Below, in pieces: positions 24,811 to 34,694 of a stretch of DNA of 64,000 bases; positions within the stretch are counted from its first letter, which is position 1; each line of letters opens with the position of its first letter. A program made the translations under genes and the position numbers. Source of the DNA: Desulfosarcinaceae bacterium (GTDB lineage: Bacteria > Desulfobacterota > Desulfobacteria > Desulfobacterales > Desulfosarcinaceae); contig JASJCL010000016.1 in the NCBI GenBank assembly GCA_030066015.1, forward strand, positions 24,578 through 88,577, in the 5' to 3' direction. Below the pieces are notes generated by a model. It was not told where the DNA came from. It made no database searches and saw only the letters and a list, made by a program, of their open reading frames with translations.

Positions 24811-25679
24811 AATTGCTCCATTTCTGCTGCGCTCCAAGGGCGCGCTCAACGAAAATGATCGGCGACTTGACGTCCGCCCCCCGCATGCTGAACCACATCG
24901 GCCACCTCGTGGAAGTGGCCCTCGGCCAGCGGCTTGTCGTCGACGCCCCCGGCGGAGACGAATCCGGCGTTAGGCGTGACGCTGATGGCCAAGCGCGCAC
25001 GCGCATGGCGGACCGCACCAAAAGCGGTGTTGGTGCGGGCCTCGTCGGTATCCGTGTCATCGGTCTCCGGCTGGCCCAAGAAGAGAATCGGTACACCGAC
25101 CGCGGTGAGCTTACCGGCAACCAAACAATCGCATCACATTCAGGTATCGGTCCCCAGTGGAAAGCGGGCGTCGCGCTATCCCCATCGACGATTGGGATAG
25201 AGATTGGACCAGCAGCCGCCGCCAATCTTCACGGTGGCAGGGTTTCGCGGAAGGTGTCGCCATAGCGGGCGTCGACGAGGACGCCAGGCCGATGGGGGTT
25301 ATAATCTGGCTGACGCCCCCTGTCAAACCGGACCACCAGAATGGCGCGAAATCCGCAGGATTGCGGCAGGATGATCTGCAGGCCGCCGCTTTGGACCCTT
25401 GACCTCGGCGCCCGTTAAAGGCAAAATGGCGCTGATCGATCGGCGGGGTAGCCGTAGACGGACCACGCCGCTCCACGGCCCGATGCCACACCGCCTTAGA
25501 CCGCCTCGCCCCGGACGCTTTCAAGAGCCGATCCGCAGCACCAAGCGTCCCATCTGACCGGATCCGAGCCGTGCTCAACCCCTGACCGGTCCGCTGGCGG
25601 TCCCCTTTGATCGGCAACTGCCCTGAGCCCCCTCCGCGAATGACGTTTCGGCGCTAAGTCCCCAATCTTTTTTGACACG
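24811..25679. other. 869-bp gene-poor region, probably decayed
   Basis: Only short frames are seen. Minus-strand pieces such as PDYNPHRPGVLVDARYGDTF (about 25260-25310) and a 92-codon frame at 24846-25124 look protein-like, but they lie in different frames and end abruptly, as in a broken gene. I cannot name the ancestor. I see no repeats or IS ends. Confidence 0.4.
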
Positions 25680-28600
25680 ATGAAACCGATGACCTTGGAA
25701 ACGCACCCTGAGGAAAGAAAAGAGATCAGCTGTCGGGTAACCCGCACGCTCCTGACCTTCGTCCGGGAGCAAAACGGCGGCTCACTGGGACCGCTGCTGG
25801 ACGACCTGCCGTTTGACGAAGGCTATCTCGCGGACACCAACAATTGGGTGTCGCACGCGCTCCTGCAGCGGCTTTACCATCGCATGATCGCGATTCTGGG
25901 AGATGACAATGCCGTATACCGTATGACGCTTGCGGCCGAAAAATTTCGTTCCCTGGGGATTTTGGACCGCATCGTACGCCTCCTCGGCAGTCCCAAGCGC
26001 ATCTACTCCCAAGCCCCCAAATACAACCGATACTTGAAGCTCAACGGTAGCGTGTTCATTCATGACATCGGCGATACTTGGGTCGTATTGGAGGACCGCT
26101 ATCACGACAGCGCCCAGAAGACGCGCTTCGACTGTGACTACACGCGGGGAGTGCTGGCCGGCATCCCGACGCTCTTCGGACTGCCCTTGGCGGAGGTGGA
26201 GGAGATCCAATGCCAGGTAGCGCCCGAAACCTACGGGCGCCGGATTTGGCCGGACAGCCCCTCCCAGGGATCGGCCAGCTGTCTCTACCGGGTTCGCTGG
26301 ACTCCTGAAGAGCGATCGCTCTGGAAGCGATGGCGCATCCGCAAGGAGGATCCCCAAAAAGCCATCGAAGAGCTGGCCCAGGCCAATCGGCTGATTCAGG
26401 CCAAATATGACGAGGTCAAAACCCTGATGCACGACCTCGAGCGGGCCAACCGCGAACTCAACGCCTCCAAGAAATCGCTCGAAGCACAAAAAGCGGCCCT
26501 GATGGAGTCGGAGCGCAAATACCGCCTGCTGGCGGAAAACATCTCCGACACGATCTGGGTCATCGACCTCGAAACGCTCAAATTCACCTATATCAGCCCT
26601 TCGGTGGAGAAGAACCGGGGGTTTTCGGTGGCAGAAGCGATGGCCTTGGATCTGGCGCAGACCCTCTCCGCCACTTCGTACACCATGGTGGCGGAGATCC
26701 TCGCAGAGGAGTTGGCCAAGGAGGCCGCACCGGAGGCCGATCCGCAGCGCTCCAGGACGGTCGAGATCGAGCACACCGTGAAAAGCGGCGGCTACCGGTG
26801 GGCGGAAGCCACGGTATCATTCGTGCGCGGCAGAGACGGCAAACCGACCGCCATCATGGGGGTGACGCGCGATATAACGGACCGCAAAGAGGCCCAGCGC
26901 CGCATCGCGGAAAGCGAACGCAAATACCGCAATCTCTTCGAGAACGGATCCGACCTGATCTGCATCCACGACCTGGAGGGCAACTTACTGGACACCAACC
27001 TGCCCTACAAAACGAGCTATGGCTGGCGTCGGGAAGATCTGGCGGGCGTCAATATCCGCACCCTGCTCCCGGAACGTCACCTACCCCGATTTGACGACTA
27101 TCTGACGCGCATTCGCGACCATGGCGAAGACGAGGGATACATGAAGGGCTTCACCAAGTCCGGGGAAGCGGTGGTGCTGGAGTACCGCAACAAGCTGATG
27201 CTGGATGACAATGGCGAGCCGGTCGCGGTTTACGGGGCCGCCAGGGACATCACCCGCCGTTTCCGCTATGAGAAGGCCCTGAAGGAGAGCGAGGAGAAGT
27301 ACAAGAACATCGTCCAACATGCCCCCGCCGGTATCTATGAAATCGACCTGCAGCGCATGCGGTTTGTCAGTGTCAACGATGTGATGTGCGGCTACACCGG
27401 TCACAGTCAAGCGGCGTTTCTCGCTCTGGATCCCGCCGTTATCTTCGACACCGAGAGCAGACCGACCTTCAGACGGCTCTTGGAGACGGTCATCACCGAT
27501 AAACCGCAGGCGCTGTCCACCGAATTCCGGATCAAACGGCAGTCCGGAGGCAGCATTGCGGTGATGATGAACACGCGCTTCTTTTACGAGGATGGGGCGC
27601 CCAAGCGCGCCATGGCCGTGGTGCATGATCTTACCGAGATCCGCCGGGCCGAGGAGGAGAAGCGCTTGCTCGAGGCCAAGCTGCACAATGCCAAAAAGCT
27701 CGAATCGCTGGGGACCTTGGCCGGCGGTGTGGCCCACGACCTCAACAACATCCTCAGTGGGATTGTCAGCTATCCGGATCTCCTGCTGCATACGATGGAA
27801 CCGGACAGTCCCCTTCGCAAACCCCTGACGACGATCAAAAAATCCGGTCAGAAAGCGGCCGAAATTGTGCAGGATCTGCTCACCCTGGCGCGCCGTAGCG
27901 TCTCCACCAAAAGGGTGGTCGACCTCAATCACATCGTGAAAGACTTTCTGGACTCGCCCGAATACGGGGAGATTCTTCGCGAGCGCAAGGACCTCACCGT
28001 CAGCACGAACTTCACGCAGGCGGTTTTAAAGCTGATGGGCTCCGAAACACATATTTCCAAAGCGGTGATGAATCTGGTCCAGAACGCCGCCGACGCCATG
28101 CCCACCAGCGGCAGGCTGAGGGTGGCGACCGGCAGTCGCTATATCGACACGGCACACGGCGGATTTGAAACCATCCCGATGGGTGAATACGTCCTGCTCG
28201 AAGTATCCGATACCGGGGTCGGTATCGCGCCTTCGGAATTGGAACGAATCTTCGAACCGTTTTACACCAAAAAAGTGCTGGGACGCAGCGGCACCGGTCT
28301 GGGAATGTCCGTGGTGTGGGGCACGATCAAAGATCATGAGGGGTACGTCGACATCACCACGGCCCAGGGCGAGGGGACGACCTTCACGCTCTATTTTCCA
28401 GCCGCCAGGGGCGAAATCGAAATCCAGCCCTCGGTGGATTTAGAGAACTACCGCGGCAACGGCGAGTCGATCCTGGTCATCGACGATGCCGAGGAGCAGC
28501 GCGACCTGGCCTCGCGGATGATGCGGCAGCTTGGATACGAGGTGGCCTCGGCAAGCAGCGGCGAGGAGGCGATTCGACGGGTCCGAGAGCGCGCTTTTGA

Positions 28601-28832
28601 TCTGCTGATTCTGGACATGATCATGCCGCCGGGCATCGACGGGCTGGAGACCTACAAACGCATCTGCGACATCGTCCCCGGCCAGAAAGCCGTCATCGCC
28701 AGCGGCTATTCCCAGACCGACAATGTGAAAGCGGCCCAGCGCCTGGGGGCCGGCAGTTATGTGAAAAAGCCCTACACGCTGGCCAATATCGGCCTCGCCG
28801 TGCGAAAGACATTACATCCAGATCACAAATGA
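25680..28832 (+). CDS. multi-PAS hybrid sensor histidine kinase
   Basis: A 1050-residue soluble hybrid kinase. Residues about 10-220 are an N-terminal sensor region I cannot name with confidence. A coiled coil follows (about 225-275), then three PAS domains (about 280-400, 405-535, 545-660), a HisKA domain with GGVAHDLNNILSG (phospho-His near 685), an HATPase_c domain with GVGIAPSELERIFEPF and GTGLGMSVVWG, and a C-terminal receiver (about 925-1045; phospho-Asp near 978 in LILDMIMPP). There is no membrane segment, so it senses a cytosolic signal. It has no partner response regulator beside it and converges with the liv operon. Confidence 0.92.
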   Translation: MKPMTLETHPEERKEISCRVTRTLLTFVREQNGGSLGPLLDDLPFDEGYLADTNNWVSHALLQRLYHRMIAILGDDNAVYRMTLAAEKFRSLGILDRIVRLLGSPKRIYSQAPKYNRYLKLNGSVFIHDIGDTWVVLEDRYHDSAQKTRFDCDYTRGVLAGIPTLFGLPLAEVEEIQCQVAPETYGRRIWPDSPSQGSASCLYRVRWTPEERSLWKRWRIRKEDPQKAIEELAQANRLIQAKYDEVKTLMHDLERANRELNASKKSLEAQKAALMESERKYRLLAENISDTIWVIDLETLKFTYISPSVEKNRGFSVAEAMALDLAQTLSATSYTMVAEILAEELAKEAAPEADPQRSRTVEIEHTVKSGGYRWAEATVSFVRGRDGKPTAIMGVTRDITDRKEAQRRIAESERKYRNLFENGSDLICIHDLEGNLLDTNLPYKTSYGWRREDLAGVNIRTLLPERHLPRFDDYLTRIRDHGEDEGYMKGFTKSGEAVVLEYRNKLMLDDNGEPVAVYGAARDITRRFRYEKALKESEEKYKNIVQHAPAGIYEIDLQRMRFVSVNDVMCGYTGHSQAAFLALDPAVIFDTESRPTFRRLLETVITDKPQALSTEFRIKRQSGGSIAVMMNTRFFYEDGAPKRAMAVVHDLTEIRRAEEEKRLLEAKLHNAKKLESLGTLAGGVAHDLNNILSGIVSYPDLLLHTMEPDSPLRKPLTTIKKSGQKAAEIVQDLLTLARRSVSTKRVVDLNHIVKDFLDSPEYGEILRERKDLTVSTNFTQAVLKLMGSETHISKAVMNLVQNAADAMPTSGRLRVATGSRYIDTAHGGFETIPMGEYVLLEVSDTGVGIAPSELERIFEPFYTKKVLGRSGTGLGMSVVWGTIKDHEGYVDITTAQGEGTTFTLYFPAARGEIEIQPSVDLENYRGNGESILVIDDAEEQRDLASRMMRQLGYEVASASSGEEAIRRVRERAFDLLILDMIMPPGIDGLETYKRICDIVPGQKAVIASGYSQTDNVKAAQRLGAGSYVKKPYTLANIGLAVRKTLHPDHK

Positions 28833-29041
28833 CATCGGTCTAAAGCATGGTGACGGCCATGGGGCTGGTGCGCTTTCAGACCGACGCCGATATGCTCTTT
28901 GACGACGGCAGTCCGATGGATCTGTGCGTCGCTGGGGATGTGGCGGTCGAGGGCGAGTCCCGCGAAGGGAGCAAGAGCGGTGACGGCAACGACGGAGGGG
29001 GTGCCGACGCTGCCGCGGGGGACGATTGGGCCCAACCATCG

Positions 29042-29780
<739 letters not shown>

Positions 29781-29794
<14 letters not shown>

Positions 29795-30545
29795 TGTCGG
29801 TCTCCTCTCCCAGATAGGCGGCCTGAACGGTCGGCATCAGCAGGACCTGCCTGGGATCTCCTTCGGCAATCTTGGCACCATTGTCCAGCACCACCAGCCG
29901 CTGGGCCACCCGCAGTACCTCGCTGAGATTGTGTTCAATCATGACCACGGTCATGCCGCCCTGATTGATCTCCGCCACGGTGTCGGCCAATCGGCCCGCC
30001 TCCACGTGGTTGAGGCCCGCCAGCGGCTCATCCAGCAGCAGCAGCCTGGGCGATAAGGCCAAGGCACGGGCCACCTCGAGCCGTTTCAGCACCCCCAAGG
30101 GCAGACCGGCCACCGGATGATCCATATAGTCTCCGATGCCGACCCGTTCCAGGAAAGCGGCCGCTTTGGCACGTTCGGAGCGGCGATCAAGGTGCACCAA
30201 AGCCCCCAGCACCCGCTGCAGGCGCTGGTGTCCGGCGGCCAGCGCCACGTTGTCCCGCACCGTCATACAGGTGAACGGCCGCACGATCTGATGGGTCAGG
30301 GCAAGTCCCAGGCGGATGCGGCGATGGGTGGGCAGATGGGTGATGGATCGACCCGCGAGCCGGATCTCGGCCTGCTGGGGTTGAACGATGCCGAGGATGC
30401 TTTTCAGCAAGGTGGTTTTGCCCGCGCCGTTGGGGCCGATGAGGCAGAGGAACTCCTTTTCACGGACCGCGAAGGAGACGTCGGTGAGCGCCTTCACCCC
30501 ACCGAAGTGCAGGGTCAGGTCGGCCACTTCCAGAAGCGGCTTCAA
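29781..30545 (-). CDS. livG: branched-chain amino acid-type ABC ATPase LivG
   Basis: A 254-residue ABC ATPase of LivG type: GPNGAGKTT (Walker A), LGLALTHQIVRPF at the Q-loop, LPLGVLKRLEVARAL in place of the LSGGQ signature, and LLLLDEPLAGL (Walker B). I place the start at TTG 30545: GAAGGAGG lies 7 bases upstream and TTGA overlaps the livM stop codon, a coupling arrangement, whereas ATG starts at 30569 or 30581 would lie inside livM without such a site. It works with LivF on the LivHM permease. Confidence 0.9.
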
Positions 30546-31405
30546 GGGGCCCTCCTTCCCAGGCGCCATCGGGCCAGCCACGAGCGCCCCACGCCTGCCA
30601 ACCCCTCCGGGGCGAACCGCATGACGGCAAAGAGCAGCACTCCGTAGACAAGAAGCTTGTAGTCACTGATGAAGCGGAAGAACTCGGGCATCAGGGTAAG
30701 CAGGCCCGCCCCGAGGATCACGCCAGTGGTGGAGCCGATGCCCCCGACGGCCACCATGGAGAGGATGCTGATGGAGGTGATGAAGCCAAAATCGTCGGGG
30801 ACGATGAAGCGGGTGAAATAGGCGTAAAGCCCCCCGGCCAGTCCAGCCAGCGCCGTCCCCAAGGAAAAAGCGGCCAGCTTGTAGGCGGCCACATCAACGC
30901 CGACCACCCGGGCGGTATCCTCGTCGTCGGCCACCGCCTCGAAGGCGAAGCCCATCCAAGAACGGTTGATGTATCCACTGAGCATGGCGGTCAAGAGTGC
31001 CAGGAGCAACACGAAGAGCAGATAGCCGGGTTTGCTCAAGCCAAATGCGGGGATGGCACTGATGCCCAATTCGCCCCCCAGCCAGCGGTCCTCTTGTCGC
31101 ACGATGCCGAGGAAGAGAAAGCCCACGCCCATGGTGGTGATGGCCAGGAAGTCGTGACGCACCCGCAGGCTGGCGAGCCCCACGACCACGCCGATGGCCG
31201 CGGCCGCGAACATGGCGGCCGCCAGGCTCACCAGCCCGGGCACCCCGCTCTGTGCGGCGAGGGCCGTCGTATAGGCGCCGATGCCATAGAAGGCGGCGTG
31301 CCCCAGGCTGATCTGACCGCAAAAGCCGGTGATGAGGTTCAACCCCAGGGCGAGGATGACGTTGATGCCGACCACCGTCGCCAGACTGATTTCATAGATG
31401 CCCAT
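30542..31405 (-). CDS. livM: branched-chain amino acid-type permease LivM
   Basis: A 287-residue inner-membrane permease with eight or so hydrophobic segments, beginning MGIYEISLATVVGINVILALGLNLITG. It has the LivM-type motif GQISLGHAAFYGIGAY (about 31-46) and the cytoplasmic coupling helix near 155-175. It pairs with LivH to form the translocation pore. The stop codon overlaps the proposed TTG start of livG. Confidence 0.93.
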   Translation of the reverse strand: MGIYEISLATVVGINVILALGLNLITGFCGQISLGHAAFYGIGAYTTALAAQSGVPGLVSLAAAMFAAAAIGVVVGLASLRVRHDFLAITTMGVGFLFLGIVRQEDRWLGGELGISAIPAFGLSKPGYLLFVLLLALLTAMLSGYINRSWMGFAFEAVADDEDTARVVGVDVAAYKLAAFSLGTALAGLAGGLYAYFTRFIVPDDFGFITSISILSMVAVGGIGSTTGVILGAGLLTLMPEFFRFISDYKLLVYGVLLFAVMRFAPEGLAGVGRSWLARWRLGRRAP

Positions 31406-31496
31406 GGTGATTCCCGTCTCTGGTGTGAGACTCTTGCAGCGGTTCGATGCCCTTTGCGCGCGCCTTCCGCCGGGCCGATGGTGAAGGCCCGGATCC

Positions 31497-32357
31497 CTAT
31501 CTTCCGCCGAAGAGTCCCTGGGGTCTGACCATCAGAACGACGATCATGAACGCGAAGGCGATGGCGTCCCGATCCATGAAGTTGCCGATATAGATCGTCC
31601 CGAAGGCCTCCGTCACCCCCAGCAGCAAGGAGGCGCAGAGGGTGCCGGTAACATTGCCCAATCCCCCCAGCACGATGATGGCCAGGGCCTTGTAACTGGG
31701 AACGCCGCCCATGGTGGGTTCCACCAGATTGGACAGCAGGGAGATGAAGACACCCGCCACCGCCGCCAGGGCCGAGCCGATGAAGAAATTGAGATAACGC
31801 ACTTTTAGGACACTGATGCCGAAGCTGGCCGCCATCTGGGGGTCATCCACGGTGGCCCGCCAGGCCACCCCTAATCGGGTATGGCGTGACAGCCAGCTGA
31901 GGATCCCCAAGATGAGCACACTGCCGACAACGATGACGATCTCCACCCGCCGAATGGTCATGCCGCCCATCGCGAACGTCTCCTGGAGTGGTGCCTGGGC
32001 GTAGGTAAGTCCGTATGGGCCGAAGATCAGCCGAAAGATCTCCTCCAAGGCGATGAAGAGGCCGATGGAGGCGATCAAGGCAACGTATGGCGGCCGGTGG
32101 AGGATGGGCTCGTAGCAAAAGCGGTAGATGGCCATCCCCACCACTCCCACGGCGGCCGCGGCCAGCGGCAGGGCCAGAATCAGACTGCCAGTGGCGTTGG
32201 TCAGTAGAAGCCCAAGATACCCGCCCAGGGCAAAGAGCCCCGCGTGGGCCACATGCAGAATGCGCAGCAGGCTGTATACCAGGGTAAGCCCCACGGCGAT
32301 GGTGGCGTACATGCAGCCGTAAATCAATCCCTGAGCGAAGAGTTCGAGAAACAGCAT
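31497..32357 (-). CDS. livH: branched-chain amino acid-type permease LivH
   Basis: A 286-residue permease with multiple membrane helices and the LivH signature around LRILHVAHAGLFALGGYLGL (about 27-46). The open frame extends upstream to 32498 over the end of livK; I chose the ATG at 32357 because LivH proteins begin close to this hydrophobic start (MLFLELFAQGLIYGCMYA). The ribosome binding site is weak. It stands 83 bases after livK and 91 bases before livM. Confidence 0.9.
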   Translation of the reverse strand: MLFLELFAQGLIYGCMYATIAVGLTLVYSLLRILHVAHAGLFALGGYLGLLLTNATGSLILALPLAAAAVGVVGMAIYRFCYEPILHRPPYVALIASIGLFIALEEIFRLIFGPYGLTYAQAPLQETFAMGGMTIRRVEIVIVVGSVLILGILSWLSRHTRLGVAWRATVDDPQMAASFGISVLKVRYLNFFIGSALAAVAGVFISLLSNLVEPTMGGVPSYKALAIIVLGGLGNVTGTLCASLLLGVTEAFGTIYIGNFMDRDAIAFAFMIVVLMVRPQGLFGGR

Positions 32358-32440
32358 GTGAAACGTCCGTTGGAGGGCGAAGTCTTCAAACTCCCGGCAG
32401 TGGGCAGACGTGCACGCCTGTCCACCGCCGGCGGAAAGGG

Positions 32441-33592
32441 TTAGTTTTCGGGCGGCGCGAGCAACTCGGGATCGTCGATCACCGCATAGTGGCGCCAATT
32501 TCCCGCCTTGACCACCTGGATCTGGACAGCCTTCATCACCTCGCCGAGAGCGTTGAAGCGGATCTCGCCGGTGGAAGCCTTGAGCTCGACGGCGGCGATG
32601 GCGTCGCGCAGGGCCTTGGGATCGGTGCCACCCGCTTTGGCCAGGGCAGCGGCGGCCACCTTGACGGCCGTGTGGCCACTGGCGGCCACCATATCGACCT
32701 TGAAGCCGGCCTGCTGCTCGAAGGCCTTCATAAAATCGACGGTTTCGGGCACCGTGGAGTCCCGATCGAGGCTGGTGGTGATGATCACCCCCTCGGCGGC
32801 ATCGCCGGCGATCTCGATAAATTTCTGGCTGTCGTAACCCTCCTGGCCGATGACGGAGGCCGTGACGCCGGCGGCGCGCAGCTGACTCACCAATGGACCG
32901 GCAGTGAAGTAATAGCCCGAAGCATAGATGGCATCGGGGGCATCGGCCTTGACCTTGGCCACCATGGCACCGAATTGGCGGTCTTTGATGGCATACTGAT
33001 ACTCGTTGAGTATGGCGAGACCATACCGCTCCGCCACCGATTTGAAACCGGCGGCCAACGATTGGCCAAAGTCGTTTTGGAGGGTGATCATGACCACCTT
33101 CCGCTTGCCCATGAGTTCGCCGATGAGTTTGGCCCCGGCCTTGCCCTGAATCTCCCCAAGAAAACTGGTGCGGAAGACGTAGTCGCCCGCCCGGGTGATG
33201 TCGGGATGGATGGCATACGCGCTGATGTAGGGAATCTTATTCTCCTGAAACACACCGGCGGCGCTGCGGGTGGCCCCCGAATAGGAGCCGCTGATGCCCA
33301 TGACGACCTTGTCTTTACCGATGAGCTTGTTGGCGATGGGAATCGCCTGGGCCGGTTTGGCCTGATCGTCGTATATCACCAGCTCCAACTGTCGACCCAG
33401 GACGCCGCCTTCGGCATTGATCTGGTCGACCGCCAATTTGGCACCTTCGCTGCATGATTTACCGTCGCTGGCGGCAAAGCCAGTCAGCGGTGTATTGAAA
33501 CCGATCTTGATGGTATCGGCACCCGTGGCGTTGGCGACGCCCAAAATGACCAACCCCAGCACGACGAGAACCACACGTTTACTTCTCAGCAT
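32441..33592 (-). CDS. livK: LivK-type periplasmic substrate-binding protein
   Basis: A 383-residue periplasmic binding protein with a signal peptide (residues 1-26, ending ANATGA) followed by the type-I binding fold: IKIGFNTPLTGFAASDGKS near the start and SGSYSGATRSAAGVF around residue 100. It captures the ligand for LivHMGF. LivK homologues bind branched-chain amino acids but also amides, urea and aromatic acids, so the ligand is open. ATG at 33592 follows GAGGAGG. It begins 14 bases after the stop of the methyltransferase gene and is probably co-transcribed with it. Confidence 0.92.
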   Translation of the reverse strand: MLRSKRVVLVVLGLVILGVANATGADTIKIGFNTPLTGFAASDGKSCSEGAKLAVDQINAEGGVLGRQLELVIYDDQAKPAQAIPIANKLIGKDKVVMGISGSYSGATRSAAGVFQENKIPYISAYAIHPDITRAGDYVFRTSFLGEIQGKAGAKLIGELMGKRKVVMITLQNDFGQSLAAGFKSVAERYGLAILNEYQYAIKDRQFGAMVAKVKADAPDAIYASGYYFTAGPLVSQLRAAGVTASVIGQEGYDSQKFIEIAGDAAEGVIITTSLDRDSTVPETVDFMKAFEQQAGFKVDMVAASGHTAVKVAAAALAKAGGTDPKALRDAIAAVELKASTGEIRFNALGEVMKAVQIQVVKAGNWRHYAVIDDPELLAPPEN

Positions 33593-33606
33593 AGCACACC
33601 TCCTCT

Positions 33607-34344
33607 TCATCGGGTCTTTTCGAAATCATCTGCAATGCGTCTGCGTTTCACCGTAGCGCAACGCGCCTCAGAGACGGCGTTCGGATGCGGTGCCACCACC
33701 TCGCAAAACAAACTGGAAGCATCCACCGCGTATACCCGATACCGGCAGCCGGCGGTCGCGGCGAGCCGGGCGAAATCGGCCCGGCCAAAACGGGTGGCTC
33801 GGAAGCCATCCCGCCCGACGATGACACCGTCGCGCGAGGCCTCTTCGTCAATGGCGCCGATGAGACCCGCTTCGGCTTGGCGGCGGAACCAGTCCAGCCG
33901 ATGCGACCAGAAACTGGCCGTATAGCTGGCCAGTACAATCCGCCCGTTTGGCCGGACAACGCGCAGGGCTTCCGTCAACACGTCTGCCGGTGACACCTGG
34001 CAGACACTGATAAAATTCTGCACCCCGAAGACCAGATCAAAACTCTGGTCGCCGAATCCCATGCGAGCGGCGTCCATCAGCGCGAAGGCCACTTCCGAGT
34101 GGGTTGCACGGCCCAGCTTCAGGCTTTCCCATGCCAGATCGACACCCACGCGACGTCCCCCCACCGCGGCCAGCACGCGGCCGTACCCACAACCCAGTTC
34201 CAGCACTCGGTCACCGGGTGCCACCATGGCAGCCAGACGGTCGATTTCCGCCTGAAGGTAACGCTGCACCCGCGGTCCGGCGAGAGCATAGACCGCCTGG
34301 AGCTTGGCGGCACTCAGCCGTTGGGCATAGTAGGTTTTGCGCAT
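33607..34344 (-). CDS. class I SAM-dependent methyltransferase
   Basis: A 245-residue Rossmann-fold methyltransferase: VLELGCGYGRVLAAVGGRRVGVD (motif I, about 50-72), FALMDAARMGF (motif II region) and LRVVRPNGRIVLASY (motif III). The substrate is unknown. It is the first gene upstream of livK on the same strand with only 14 bases between them, which is unusual for a liv operon and suggests a functional link, for example modification of the imported compound. The start is uncertain: ATG at 34344 best fits the family, ATG at 34371 is possible. Confidence 0.82.
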   Translation of the reverse strand: MRKTYYAQRLSAAKLQAVYALAGPRVQRYLQAEIDRLAAMVAPGDRVLELGCGYGRVLAAVGGRRVGVDLAWESLKLGRATHSEVAFALMDAARMGFGDQSFDLVFGVQNFISVCQVSPADVLTEALRVVRPNGRIVLASYTASFWSHRLDWFRRQAEAGLIGAIDEEASRDGVIVGRDGFRATRFGRADFARLAATAGCRYRVYAVDASSLFCEVVAPHPNAVSEARCATVKRRRIADDFEKTR

Positions 34345-34694
34345 TGGTAAGGGGCATCCTTGGCGGTGCAAATGGTCTCCGCTTCACCGGCCCGGGCGCC
34401 CAGTGGTAGATCGCCGTAGATGGCGGGCCAACACGTGTGGCGAAGTCGTGTTGGAAACCAGCTCAACGGAGGTCTGTGCGAATCGTCTGGATTCGGCAAT
34501 CTGGTATACAGGTCTTACGTTCCTCGATCCCGGAAGTCAATTCCGTGTCGACCTTGCCGGGATCGCGAGCGAACCGGTGTACGGATCCGTCTGGCCGATC
34601 TGATCGGAGGGTGCGCACAAGCAGACTGGTTTTGGTCGGCCAATGGATGGGATCCGGTCGTGCTGCCGTGAAACAGAGGGCTCGACAGTCACCC
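34345..34694. other. 350-bp intergenic region
   Basis: This lies between the stop of the sigma-54 response regulator and the start of the methyltransferase-liv operon, both leftward. It should hold the liv promoter. I see no convincing sigma-54 or sigma-70 pair, terminator or repeat. Confidence 0.35.

Noticed and set aside
28823..29035. 70-codon minus-strand frame after livF
   Set aside because: No recognisable motif and no ribosome binding site; it lies between convergent genes.
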